A stretch of 64,000 bases of DNA from positions 5,075 to 69,074 of the forward strand of contig JAZOSU010000017.1 of NCBI GenBank assembly GCA_045657265.1. Reading direction: 5' to 3'. The notes beneath the pieces are model-generated. The model saw only the letters and a program-made list of their open reading frames with translations. It ran no database searches and had not been told where the DNA came from. This document shows positions 26,193 to 34,751 of the stretch, piece after piece; the stretch's first letter is position 1; each line of letters begins with the position of its first letter. Made by a program: the position numbers and the translations under genes. Origin of the DNA: RGIG9041 sp045657265. GTDB lineage: Bacteria; Bacillota; Clostridia; Oscillospirales; QAKW01.

Positions 26193-26901
26193 AAATATAT
26201 TCAGCAGGGTCTACACGCACACCGTTTTTTCGTATTTCAAAATGAAGATGTGTTCCCGTACTTTTTCCTGTAGACCCGATAATCCCGATAACCTCTCCCC
26301 CGTTTACGTTTTGCCCGTCAGATACGGATATTTCAGACAAATGTCCGTAAAAGCTCTGCAAATCCCGATGATTTATAATAACGTAATTCCCGTATATGTC
26401 ATTACTTCCTGTCTTTTCCACAAATCCGCTGTCAAAAGCGAAAATTTTGCTTCCTTTTGCTGCCGCAAGATCTATCCCGTGATGCCCTGCCATTTTCTCA
26501 TTTGTAACAGGGTCGGTTCTTGTGCCGAAATTTGATGTTACAACTGCGTTTTTGACAGGCATAAAGGCAAAACTTCCTGTTTTGAATCTTTCCGTAAGAG
26601 CAGTTGACAGATAACAAAACTCCAGATCATCCGCTGAGCGAAGAAGTTCACCCTCGGGTTTTTCGTTTGAATTTTCGGTTTGCAAATCATTTTGGTTATT
26701 ATTAAGTTTTTGGACAGTTTCATATCCTATGTTTTTTATGCACTCAACAGCGGCATTGTAAATATCGGGTTTTGCAGTCTTCAGATAAAACACGCCTCCT
26801 ATTGCAAAAATCAGAATTATCAGTACCGTTACAAACACCGATCCTCTTTTTTCTGCTTTTTTAAGCCTTCTTTCCAAAAGAGCTTCACGTAAATTCTCCA
26901 T
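26179..26901 (-). CDS. SpoIVFA-like membrane M23 (LytM) protein
   Basis: 240 residues. A basic N-terminus is followed by one membrane helix (about 23-43), a linker, and a C-terminal LytM domain (about 120-235) with GHHGIDLAA and HLHFEI. The zinc motif looks complete (H in GHHGID, then HLH), so it could be a peptidase, but SpoIVFA in Bacillus uses this domain to hold and inhibit SpoIVFB. The overlap with the M50 gene suggests the pair acts together at the forespore membranes. The SpoIIQ-type proteins are the main alternative. Confidence 0.78.
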   Translation of the reverse strand: MENLREALLERRLKKAEKRGSVFVTVLIILIFAIGGVFYLKTAKPDIYNAAVECIKNIGYETVQKLNNNQNDLQTENSNEKPEGELLRSADDLEFCYLSTALTERFKTGSFAFMPVKNAVVTSNFGTRTDPVTNEKMAGHHGIDLAAAKGSKIFAFDSGFVEKTGSNDIYGNYVIINHRDLQSFYGHLSEISVSDGQNVNGGEVIGIIGSTGKSTGTHLHFEIRKNGVRVDPAEYIYEEI

Positions 26902-26905
26902 AATA

Positions 26906-26952
26906 AAAAAATCACTTCCATAGTTTTTTACATTTCTATGAAAGCGATTTTT
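26906..26952 (-). terminator. Terminator of tyrS
   Basis: AAAAAATCACTTCCATAG (26906-26923) pairs with CTATGAAAGCGATTTTT (26936-26952) with two mismatches; on the minus strand it follows the tyrS stop and ends in a T-run. Confidence 0.7.
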
Positions 26953-26958
26953 AAATTA

Positions 26959-28167
26959 TTACTTAATTGTTATCTTGTAGAAATTTTTCTTACCTTTTTT
27001 CAGAACGGCATCAGTAAGCTGCTCTTTTGTAAATCTGGTGTTCGGGTCGGTTACTTTTTCATCGTTTATCATAACACCGCCCTGCACAACAAGACGTCTT
27101 GCCTCTGATTTTGAAGGAGCTGTTTTACCTTCAACCATAAGATCAAGTATACCTATATCACCGTCTACTGATATTTCAATAGTCGGCATATTTGCAGAAA
27201 CACCGCCGCCTGCAAAGAGTGAACGTGCAGTTGCCTGTGCCTTTTCGGCTTCTTCTTTTCCGTGTACAAGAGCAGTAAGCTCATAAGCAAGAATTTCTTT
27301 TGCTGTATTGAGCTGAGCGCCTTCCCATTTATCCATTTCATCAATCTGTTCAAGGGGAAGAAAAGTAAGCATTCTTATGCATTTAAGAACGTCTGAATCT
27401 CCTACGTTTCTCCAGTACTGATAGAAATCGTAAGGGCTTGTCTTTTCAGGGTCAAGCCATACTGCACCGTTTGCTGTTTTACCCATTTTCTTGCCCTCTG
27501 AGTTCATCAGAAGAGTAATTGTCATAGCGTAAGCATCTTTGCCTAATTTTTTACGGATAAGCTCTGTGCCGCCAAGCATATTTGACCACTGGTCGTCACC
27601 GCCGAACTGCATATTGCATCCGTAGTTTTTATAAAGATGATAAAAATCGTAGCTTTGCATTATCATATAGTTGAATTCAAGGAAAGAAAGACCTTTTTCC
27701 ATACGCTGTTTATAACATTCTGCACGAAGCATATTGTTAACTGAAAAACAAGCGCCAACTTCACGTAACACCTCAACGTAGTTAAGCTCTAAAAGCCAGT
27801 CGGCATTATTAACCATCTGAGCTTTTCCTTCGCCAAACTCGATAAATCTGCTCATCTGTTTTTTGAAACATTCGATGTTATGCTCGATAGTTTCTTTAGT
27901 AAGCACCTGTCTCATATCCGTTCTGCCGGATGGGTCACCTATCATACCTGTACCGCCACCTAAAAGAGCGATAGGTTTGTTACCTGCCATCTGAAGTCTT
28001 TTCATAAGACAAAGAGCCATAAAATGACCTACGTGCAAAGAATCTGCTGTGGGGTCAAAACCAATATAGAATGTAGCTTTACCATTGTTTATAAGTTCTT
28101 TGATTTCTTCTTCGTCTGTAACCTGCGCTATAAGTCCGCGGGCAACGAGTTCGTCATAAATTGTCAT
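26959..28167 (-). CDS. tyrS: Tyrosyl-tRNA synthetase
   Basis: 402 residues. It charges tRNA-Tyr. The class I motifs are FDPTADSLHVGHF (HIGH equivalent HVGH) and KKMGKT (KMSKS equivalent), and a C-terminal S4 RNA-binding domain begins at about 340. I chose the ATG at 28167, 9 nt after AGGAG; an in-frame ATG at 28176 overlaps that ribosome site. A T-box leader with a UAC specifier lies upstream, so expression should rise when Tyr-tRNA is uncharged. Confidence 0.97.
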   Translation of the reverse strand: MTIYDELVARGLIAQVTDEEEIKELINNGKATFYIGFDPTADSLHVGHFMALCLMKRLQMAGNKPIALLGGGTGMIGDPSGRTDMRQVLTKETIEHNIECFKKQMSRFIEFGEGKAQMVNNADWLLELNYVEVLREVGACFSVNNMLRAECYKQRMEKGLSFLEFNYMIMQSYDFYHLYKNYGCNMQFGGDDQWSNMLGGTELIRKKLGKDAYAMTITLLMNSEGKKMGKTANGAVWLDPEKTSPYDFYQYWRNVGDSDVLKCIRMLTFLPLEQIDEMDKWEGAQLNTAKEILAYELTALVHGKEEAEKAQATARSLFAGGGVSANMPTIEISVDGDIGILDLMVEGKTAPSKSEARRLVVQGGVMINDEKVTDPNTRFTKEQLTDAVLKKGKKNFYKITIK

Positions 28168-28191
28168 ATCATCCATCTCCTGTATAAAAAA

Positions 28192-28430
28192 TAAATCCCC
28201 CTGTCCCAAATCGGACAGAGGGCGAATTTACGCGGTACCACCTCTGCAACCTGTATTTCTCGCAAAATACAGCTTACAATGTACTTGACATCTGTGCTTT
28301 ATCGGGCACACCGCTTTTGCTCACAAAACTGTAATTCATCTGCATTCCGTCTGTTCTTTCACACCAACCAAGAACTCTCTTAAATCGAGTAATGCACCTA
28401 CTGATATTTTGTTCAACGCAAAAGAAAATG
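28192..28430 (-). promoter_or_regulatory. Tyrosine T-box riboswitch
   Basis: On the minus strand the T-box core GGTGGTACCGCG (28242-28231) precedes a terminator hairpin CCCTCTGTCC/GGACAGGGGG (28222-28197) ending in ATTTATTTTTT. Upstream are the Stem I elements AGAGAGTTC and GGTTGGTGTGAAAGAA. The likely specifier codon is UAC (28333-28331) in ATGAATTACAG, matching tyrosine. This is the standard antitermination leader. Confidence 0.93.
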
Positions 28431-28433
28431 AAC

Positions 28434-28459
28434 AATACGGCATAATCATATGCCGTATT
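28434..28459 (-). terminator. Hairpin between the small acidic ORF and the T-box
   Basis: An 11-bp perfect stem AATACGGCATA (28434-28444) with arm 28449-28459 and a 4-nt loop, just past the 43-codon ORF and followed by a T-rich stretch; probably a terminator that insulates the T-box transcript. Confidence 0.6.
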
Positions 28460-28471
28460 CTGAATTTTTAA

Positions 28472-28603
28472 TTAAAGATTTCCGAAACCGCCTTCGTCAT
28501 CATCGCCAAAAATGTCTTCTTCGATGCTTTCTGAAACCGAGTTCATTATAACTTCATCAAGTTCGTATACTTCGAGTTCGGGTCTGCTGTATTCTTTTTT
28601 TAT
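28472..28603 (-). CDS. 43-residue acidic peptide with apparent AUA start
   Basis: A reading frame beginning xKKEYSRPELEVYELDEVIM and ending FGDDDEGGFGNL. The composition and the KKEYxxPELEV opening resemble small Clostridia ORFs of unknown role that I recall but cannot name. No ATG, GTG or TTG is in frame at the right place: the codon 7 nt after GAGG is ATA (28603-28601). Either AUA is used, or a point mutation or sequence error removed an ATG. A TATAAT lies upstream on the same strand, and a hairpin follows. An ATG at 28623 is out of frame. Some similar small peptides are RiPP precursors, which cannot be claimed here. Confidence 0.45.
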   Translation of the reverse strand: MKKEYSRPELEVYELDEVIMNSVSESIEEDIFGDDDEGGFGNL

Positions 28604-28915
28604 AAAATCGCCTCGATTCCAAACTGCATATTAATTTGTTTTATTATACTATCACACCTGTGTAAATGACATAGCTTTATGTTGCATCATTTTGACTTTA
28701 TGCAAACTACTTTGTTATTCTTTCTTACGACAAAATGAATAATATTCTGCATAAAATCCATCGGTTTTAATAGACATAATTTTGGTCTTGAAAATATTAT
28801 CGAAAAACGTTTTTAACATTTTGAACAGAGTTTTGAACAGGTTTCAAAACCAACTGTGGACAAGCTTTGCAGAGTTTTTGACATAAAAATCGCAGTCTTG
28901 CAAACGCATATTCTG
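28604..28915. other. 312-bp intergenic region
   Basis: Upstream of the acidic ORF and downstream of tsaD. It contains a TATAAT on the minus strand (about 28644-28639) that can drive the acidic ORF. A small inverted repeat GTTTTGAA/TTCAAAAC (28830-28850) and a tandem TTTTGAACAG sit near the tsaD end. I see no further gene, tRNA or clear terminator. Confidence 0.5.
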
Positions 28916-29953
28916 TTAAAAACTAAAATCGGCATTTGGTTTACATAATGTGTCTTGTATATCTGCTGTTGCGTATGCATTCTGACTTATATCCGTAACG
29001 TTTCCCGCAACAAATTCATAGTATCCCTGAGCCCCTACCATAGCAGCATTATCACCGCAAAGAGAAAGAGGCGGAAGATACAGTTTTTTATTTTCAGGCA
29101 GATTTTTCTCGAGTTTTTCGCGAAGCATAGAGTTAGCTGAAACACCGCCTGCCACAACGAGTTTATCCATATTGTACTCTTCTGCCGCCGCAAAAAATTT
29201 GTCACACAAAACACCTGTTACAGCATCGCTGTATGATGCGGCAATGTCCGCCTTATCAAGAGTTTCACCTCGTTGTGATGCTGTATGCACAAGATTTACA
29301 ACAGATGTTTTTATTCCTGAAAAAGAAAAATCAAAAGGAGCATCTTTAAAAGAAACTTTCGGGAATTTAAAAGCGTTTACGTTTCCCTCATTTGCAAGTT
29401 TATCCATATAAACACCGCCGGGATAACCAAGACCTAACACTCTTGCCGCTTTGTCAAAAGCTTCTCCTGCAGCATCATCTCTTGTATGACCTATTATTTT
29501 ATAATCTGTGTAATCCGATACAAGAACAATATGTGAATGTCCTCCTGACACTACCATAGCAATAAACGGCGGAGTCAGGTCGCTGTGAGCAAGGTAATTT
29601 GCCGCGATATGAGAGCGGATATGATGAACAGGAACCAAGGGCTTATTATTCGCATAAGCTATTCCTTTAGCAAAATTAAGCCCCACAAGCAATGCGCCTA
29701 TAAGTCCGGGCGCGGCAGTTACTGCCACCGCATCAATATCATCCATCGTCATATCAGCTTTAAAAAGTGCATCCGAGGCAAGTGGCATAATTTTTTCTAT
29801 ATGGCAACGTGATGCAATTTCAGGCACCACACCGCCGTAAATTTTATGTATATCTATCTGTGAAAAGACAGTATCAGAAATTATCTGTCTGCCGTCTTTG
29901 ACAACTGCAGCCGCAGTTTCATCACAAGAACTTTCTATTGCAAGTATATTCAT
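28916..29953 (-). CDS. tsaD: tRNA threonylcarbamoyladenosine transferase TsaD
   Basis: 345 residues. It transfers the threonylcarbamoyl group to A37 of ANN-decoding tRNAs, with TsaB/TsaE. The ASKHA fold is marked by IESSCDETAAAVV at the N-terminus and the metal-binding HHIRSHIAANY (about 110). VVSGGHSHIVLV and AGGVSANSMLR are also typical. The start overlaps the rimI stop (ATGA). It is the last gene of the eight-gene operon starting at 37896. Neither tsaB nor tsaE is next to it, which is unusual for Clostridia. Confidence 0.97.
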   Translation of the reverse strand: MNILAIESSCDETAAAVVKDGRQIISDTVFSQIDIHKIYGGVVPEIASRCHIEKIMPLASDALFKADMTMDDIDAVAVTAAPGLIGALLVGLNFAKGIAYANNKPLVPVHHIRSHIAANYLAHSDLTPPFIAMVVSGGHSHIVLVSDYTDYKIIGHTRDDAAGEAFDKAARVLGLGYPGGVYMDKLANEGNVNAFKFPKVSFKDAPFDFSFSGIKTSVVNLVHTASQRGETLDKADIAASYSDAVTGVLCDKFFAAAEEYNMDKLVVAGGVSANSMLREKLEKNLPENKKLYLPPLSLCGDNAAMVGAQGYYEFVAGNVTDISQNAYATADIQDTLCKPNADFSF

Positions 29954-30378
29954 AATTCTCTCCGATATATAACAGCATCTTCCACAGGGGAAGAATAATA
30001 ATTTTTCCGAACAGAAATCTGTTCAAAACCGCATTTTTCATAAAGCGCTATTGCTTTATAGTTACTTTTTCTGACCTCTAAAAGCTGACACTCTATGCCT
30101 TTTTGTAGGCAAAACTCTGCAGAAAACTCCATGAGTTTTTTCGCAACACCCATTCTCTGATAATTTTCGTCTACAGCTATATCAAGAATATCTGCAGTGT
30201 CAGGCGTCAACAAAAGACATAAAACTCCCACTATCTCCCATTCTTTTTTCGCAACAAACACTTTTGCAGAAGGGTTTTCAACATATTCTTTAAGCTCACG
30301 GGCAGGATTTTTGGTACAAAGTGACAGTATTTTTTCAGTTTTATCGGTATCTTTCAAATCAAATTCGGTTATTTGCAT
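29950..30378 (-). CDS. rimI: Ribosomal protein S18 alanine N-acetyltransferase RimI
   Basis: 142 residues of the GNAT fold. The acetyl-CoA loop is YQRMGVAKKLM (about 92-102), and LEVRKSNYKAIALYEKCGF is the RimI-type C-terminal signature. It acetylates the N-terminal alanine of S18. It overlaps polA by 10 bp and tsaD by 4 bp; tsaD-rimI adjacency is very common. Some GNATs of this type act on other substrates. Confidence 0.9.
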   Translation of the reverse strand: MQITEFDLKDTDKTEKILSLCTKNPARELKEYVENPSAKVFVAKKEWEIVGVLCLLLTPDTADILDIAVDENYQRMGVAKKLMEFSAEFCLQKGIECQLLEVRKSNYKAIALYEKCGFEQISVRKNYYSSPVEDAVIYRREL

Positions 30379-32873
30379 TCATACCACGTCCTTCCCCACT
30401 GCACGTCTGCCTTAAGACGCACATTAAGAGACATAGCATTTTCCATTTCTCTTTCAAGAAGAGTCATAACCTCATCTTTTTCATCTTCGGGAGCTTCAAT
30501 TATAAGTTCATCGTGAACCTGCAAAATAAGTTTCGCCTCAAGATCCGAGTCTAAAAGCGCTTTTCTTGTATTTACCATTGCTATTTTGATAATATCTGCC
30601 GCGCTTCCCTGAATTGGTGCATTCATTGCGGCACGTTCTCCGAAAGAGCGCATCAGATAATTTGACGATGAAAGTTCCGGAAGATATCTGCGTCTTCCCA
30701 TAAGAGTAGACACAAAGCCGTCCTCTTTTGCCTTTTCAACAACGTTTTGCATAAAATCACGCACTCCGCTATACTTTTCAAGATAGCTGTCAATATACTG
30801 TTTTGCCTGTGCTTTGGTTGTTTTAATATCCTGAGCCAAAGAAAAATCCGATATACCGTATACGATACCGAAATTTACAGCCTTTGCGGCTCTTCTCATT
30901 TCAGGTGTTACAAAATCCGCAGGAACGGAAAATACTGACGATGCAGTAACTGTATGAATATCAGAGCCACTTGCAAAAGCATCAAGCATAGCTTTATCAT
31001 CCGCAATATGAGCAAGTACGCGAAGCTCTATCTGTGAATAGTCTGCATCAACAAGAACCTTATCGTCATCTGTCACAAACATAGCTCTCATTTCTCTACC
31101 CAGAGCAGTACGGACGGGAATATTCTGCAAATTAGGTTCGGTTGAAGAAATACGACCTGTGTTGGTAACAGTCTGATTAAAGCTTGTATGAATTCTTCCG
31201 TTTTGGTCAATAAGTCCTAAAAGCCCGTCACAATAGGTACTTTTAAGTTTAACGTACTGTCTGTATTCCAGTATCTCGTCTATAATTTCGTGTTTGCCTG
31301 AAAGTTTCTGAAGAATATCCGCGCCTGTGGAATATCCTGTTTTGGTTTTTTTGCCGTGAGGCAGACCTAATTTTTCAAAAAGTATAACCCCAAGCTGTTT
31401 GGGAGAATTAATGTTAAACTGCTCTCCGGCAAGAAAATGTATTCTGCTCTCAAGAGCATTTATGTTTTCGGCAAGTTTGTCGGAATATTTCAAAAGCGCC
31501 GATTTATCCACCGCAAATCCGCAGTTTTCCATATCGGCAAGACAAAGAGTAAGCGGAAATTCTACGTTATAAAGCAGTTCTTCCTGACCGTTTTGTTTTA
31601 TGATCTGTTTTTGTTTTTCAATAACCTTATCAAGAAAATATACCTGCACGTCAACGGTAGTTGCAATTTCATCAAGATAATCCTTGACAATATTTTCAAG
31701 CAGATAACTGTTTGCCGACGGGTCAATAACGTACTGACACACTTCGATGTCGTAAAAAGGCTTTATATCCTGTTTTTCCAAAAGAATTTTTTTATAAATA
31801 TCTTTTGGCATAAATGTATATTTTTCAATATCGTTATCAACAAGCAGTTTTTTATAATCTGCAATTTTAGCAACAGAATCCGAAACTTTTGCATACATAA
31901 CTGCATCTTCAATTAAAAAATAGAGACCGTTTTTTGCAAAATAATCGTACTGCTCATGGGCAGTGCTTTCAAAAACATCAACGCTGCGTTGTGTTTTTTC
32001 AGGCACTTTAATATCCATCTGTTTTAAAACACTTGTAAGCTCATATCTTTCAAGCAGTAACGAAAGCTTTTCGTCATCGTACTCTTTAACCAAAAGCTCG
32101 TCGTCTTTTATGTCAATCTCAACGTCTTTTTTGATAGTTGCAAGTACCTTGGATAAAAATGCGCTTTCTTTTCCCTCACAAAGCTTTTTATATGTTGCAG
32201 GCTTGAAACTATCTTGTTCAAGATGCTCGTATAAATTTTCAATAGTACCGTACTGTTTTATAAGCTCGGTTGCGCCTTTCTCACCGATACCTGCAACACC
32301 TTTTATGTTGTCCGAGCTGTCACCCATAATAGCTTTGAGGTCAATTATGTTTTCAGGTTCAAAACCATATTTTTCAAAGATAGCGTCTTTGTCATATACG
32401 TCAACTTCGGACATACCGCCTTTTGTAACAGGCATAATAACCTTTACAAAATCATTTACAAGCTGAAAATCATCGCGGTCTCCCGAAACTATATCACACA
32501 TATATCCCTTATCTGTGCAATACTGAGAAAGAGTACCTATAATATCGTCTGCTTCATAGCCTTCTTTTTCAAAAATGCGCACGTTCATCGCTCTGAGAAT
32601 CTCTTTAAGCGGTTCCATCTGCATAGCAAGTTCATCAGGCATACCTTTTCTCTGTGCTTTGTATTCAGAATACATATGATGTCTGAAAGTTTTAGCGCGT
32701 ACGTCAAAAGCAACCGCAACCATATCGGGTTTTGACATTTCAAAATATTTAAGATACAGTTTCAGAAATCCGTGCAAAGCATTTGTAGGCTCTCCCGCTC
32801 TTGTGGTAAGAGCTTTTATTGCGTAAAAAGCCCTGTTTATTATTGAGTTTCCGTCAAATACCAATAATTTCAT
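30369..32873 (-). CDS. polA: DNA polymerase I
   Basis: 834 residues. The N-terminal 5'-3' exonuclease domain (1-290; FDGNSIINRAFYAI, GYEADDIIGTL, GVAGIGEKGA) is followed by a 3'-5' exonuclease-like domain without a visible DxE motif, so proofreading is probably lost, as in Bacillus. The polymerase domain has motif A DADYSQIELR, motif B RRAAKAVNFGIVYGIS and motif C QVHDELIIE. It serves primer removal and gap repair. Overlaps with rluA-like (20 bp) and rimI (10 bp) genes show tight coupling. Confidence 0.96.
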   Translation of the reverse strand: MKLLVFDGNSIINRAFYAIKALTTRAGEPTNALHGFLKLYLKYFEMSKPDMVAVAFDVRAKTFRHHMYSEYKAQRKGMPDELAMQMEPLKEILRAMNVRIFEKEGYEADDIIGTLSQYCTDKGYMCDIVSGDRDDFQLVNDFVKVIMPVTKGGMSEVDVYDKDAIFEKYGFEPENIIDLKAIMGDSSDNIKGVAGIGEKGATELIKQYGTIENLYEHLEQDSFKPATYKKLCEGKESAFLSKVLATIKKDVEIDIKDDELLVKEYDDEKLSLLLERYELTSVLKQMDIKVPEKTQRSVDVFESTAHEQYDYFAKNGLYFLIEDAVMYAKVSDSVAKIADYKKLLVDNDIEKYTFMPKDIYKKILLEKQDIKPFYDIEVCQYVIDPSANSYLLENIVKDYLDEIATTVDVQVYFLDKVIEKQKQIIKQNGQEELLYNVEFPLTLCLADMENCGFAVDKSALLKYSDKLAENINALESRIHFLAGEQFNINSPKQLGVILFEKLGLPHGKKTKTGYSTGADILQKLSGKHEIIDEILEYRQYVKLKSTYCDGLLGLIDQNGRIHTSFNQTVTNTGRISSTEPNLQNIPVRTALGREMRAMFVTDDDKVLVDADYSQIELRVLAHIADDKAMLDAFASGSDIHTVTASSVFSVPADFVTPEMRRAAKAVNFGIVYGISDFSLAQDIKTTKAQAKQYIDSYLEKYSGVRDFMQNVVEKAKEDGFVSTLMGRRRYLPELSSSNYLMRSFGERAAMNAPIQGSAADIIKIAMVNTRKALLDSDLEAKLILQVHDELIIEAPEDEKDEVMTLLEREMENAMSLNVRLKADVQWGRTWYECK

Positions 32874-33747
32874 TCATGTCCTCCGGCATAGGTGATTTAA
32901 AAAACATAGTTTCTCCCGAAATGGGATGTACAAATTCAAGTGTATGGGAATGAAGAGCGTGTCTTTTGATTCCACCTGAAAATTCTTTGCCGTAAAGAAA
33001 ATCTCCCGCAACGGGACATCCTATATACGACATATGTACTCTTATCTGGTGAGTGCGCCCCGTTTCAAGCCAGAGCCTCAGAAGAGAAAACTCACCTTTT
33101 TTTATAACTTTATAATGCGTAATGGCGGTGTCGCCTTTTTCAAAATCGACACATCTTTTTATAACAGAATCATAGCATCTTGCAATAGGCGCATCAACTG
33201 TTCCTTCGTCGTCTTTAGGAGAGCCTTCAACAATAGCAAGATACTCTCTTTTTATTTTTTTATCGCGAAGGTCCGCAGATAAAACGGCAGATGAATGCAT
33301 ATTCTTTGCAATAAGAATAAGTCCGCTTGTGTTTTTATCAAGCCTGTTGACAGGTCTTATAGTTGCAGGACCGCCGTTTTGCTCAAAATGATAAGCGAGT
33401 GCATTTGCAAGAGTAGTACCGTAATTATCCGCAGAGGGATGTGTTGCCATAAAAGGCGGTTTTACGCACACAACAACGTCCTTATCCTCATACAGAATTT
33501 CAACAGGATGGTTAACAGGCGTTATATTTTCCGCTCTTTCTTCTTTATCTTTTATATAAACAGTCAGCACATCTCCTTTTTTTAAGGTTTTAAGCACGGT
33601 AACTTTTTTATTGCCAATAAGAATCCCGTGAGGATTTCTTTTAAGGTCTTTTATAAGACGTGAAGAAAAATTTTTATACTTCAAAAAAGCCAGAACCTGT
33701 TTCCCAGCAAAATTTTCATCTATTGTAAACTGTAATTTTCTTATCAT
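32854..33747 (-). CDS. RluA-family pseudouridine synthase
   Basis: 297 residues. An N-terminal S4-like domain (1-75) precedes the catalytic domain with RPVNRLDKNTSGLILIAKN, where the Asp in RLD is the nucleophile, and GRTHQIRVHM. It converts uridines to pseudouridine in rRNA or tRNA. The family (RluC/RluD/YlyB) is clear; the exact target is not. It overlaps both neighbours (polA by 20 bp, the BCAT-like gene by 4 bp). Confidence 0.93.
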   Translation of the reverse strand: MIRKLQFTIDENFAGKQVLAFLKYKNFSSRLIKDLKRNPHGILIGNKKVTVLKTLKKGDVLTVYIKDKEERAENITPVNHPVEILYEDKDVVVCVKPPFMATHPSADNYGTTLANALAYHFEQNGGPATIRPVNRLDKNTSGLILIAKNMHSSAVLSADLRDKKIKREYLAIVEGSPKDDEGTVDAPIARCYDSVIKRCVDFEKGDTAITHYKVIKKGEFSLLRLWLETGRTHQIRVHMSYIGCPVAGDFLYGKEFSGGIKRHALHSHTLEFVHPISGETMFFKSPMPEDMNEIIGI

Positions 33748-34742
33748 ATTCTTTCTGTTTTCAATGCGCTTGAAAGCAAAATACCTCTTTCAATATTAGA
33801 TATACTGTCATAAAGTTTTTTGGAAAGTTTACCCTCTGAAATTTCCATAACCGTATCGCATATATCAATCAAACAGACAGGAGTTATAAATTCTTTTTCG
33901 TCTACCGCAAAAATCTCGGAAATCTGTCCGTTTTTGTAATAATCCACAATTTCATCTGACGATATTTTACGCTTGATTACGTTAAGTCCCCATTCTTCCA
34001 TAAGAAGCACGGCAGTGTTGAACATATAACCGCCTTTTTCAAGTGGAGTAATAATATCGTCTCCTATTCTGAAAAATATATTTCCAAAGCCCGAAACTTT
34101 AATATATTTTTTATAAAATCCGTCTACAAGCAAAGCTCTGTCATATCCCATCTGCTGTGATGCGGCATTTGCTCTGTGCAGTGCAAAACCGTACTCGCTT
34201 GTACCGGGATAAAGCTCGTTTACAGGGCATATATCACAAATCAGAGACGTACCTTTTTTATATTCTTTTTCTCGGTATTCAATATTGACTGTAAACACCG
34301 CTTTTTCCACAGGATAAACCGCTTTCATATCCCCAGAAGAGAGAGTTATATGAACAATAAAAAAACTGTTTTCTTTTAAAAACTCACGTTCTGTTCTGAT
34401 AAGCTCACGTATTGCATATTCCGAGTAAATCTTGTCTGCTTCAGGCAGTCCAAGGGCTCTTCCTTTTTCGTTAAGAGAGTCTATCACGTCATCAAGAAAC
34501 GGGAGAGATATTTTTCCGTTTTTGTCCAAAACAGCACGTACACACTCAGTTACGGTTATTCCGCAAACAGCTCCTGCCCATATAGGCATACATCGGAATT
34601 CTTCTACCGGCATAATAGTATTTTTGTACCATCCGTCATCGCCTTTGCGGTACATCATAAACATATAATCGGTAAAATCTCCGTTTGATATCTGTTCTTT
34701 CGATGTTCTGTTTTGTTTTTCAATAAATTTAAGATCAGCCAT
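33744..34742 (-). CDS. Degenerate branched-chain aminotransferase-like protein
   Basis: 332 residues that align with fold-type IV BCATs: GYDRALLVDGFYKKYIKVSG, GNIFFRIGDDIITP, LLMEEWGLNVIKRKIS and KLSKKLYDSISNIERG match the family line by line. Yet where active enzymes have the PLP lysine (KVGGNYAAS), this has GFALHRANAAS, and the GTGTAA phosphate loop is AVDEKEF. The EEVG segment after KKYI is also changed. It is thus probably not a PLP enzyme. It sits inside a translation/DNA-repair operon between rqcH and rluA-like, with small gaps, so its retention suggests a non-catalytic role. Confidence 0.75.
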   Translation of the reverse strand: MADLKFIEKQNRTSKEQISNGDFTDYMFMMYRKGDDGWYKNTIMPVEEFRCMPIWAGAVCGITVTECVRAVLDKNGKISLPFLDDVIDSLNEKGRALGLPEADKIYSEYAIRELIRTEREFLKENSFFIVHITLSSGDMKAVYPVEKAVFTVNIEYREKEYKKGTSLICDICPVNELYPGTSEYGFALHRANAASQQMGYDRALLVDGFYKKYIKVSGFGNIFFRIGDDIITPLEKGGYMFNTAVLLMEEWGLNVIKRKISSDEIVDYYKNGQISEIFAVDEKEFITPVCLIDICDTVMEISEGKLSKKLYDSISNIERGILLSSALKTERI

Positions 34743-34751
34743 ATTAGGTCC

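Noticed and set aside
28852..28862. DnaA-box-like TGTGGACAA near the end of tsaD
   Set aside because: A single imperfect box without clusters, an AT-rich unwinding region or dnaA nearby.
31437..31916. 159-codon ORF opposite polA
   Set aside because: Phe/Ile/Lys-rich antisense of a conserved gene; no promoter or ribosome site.
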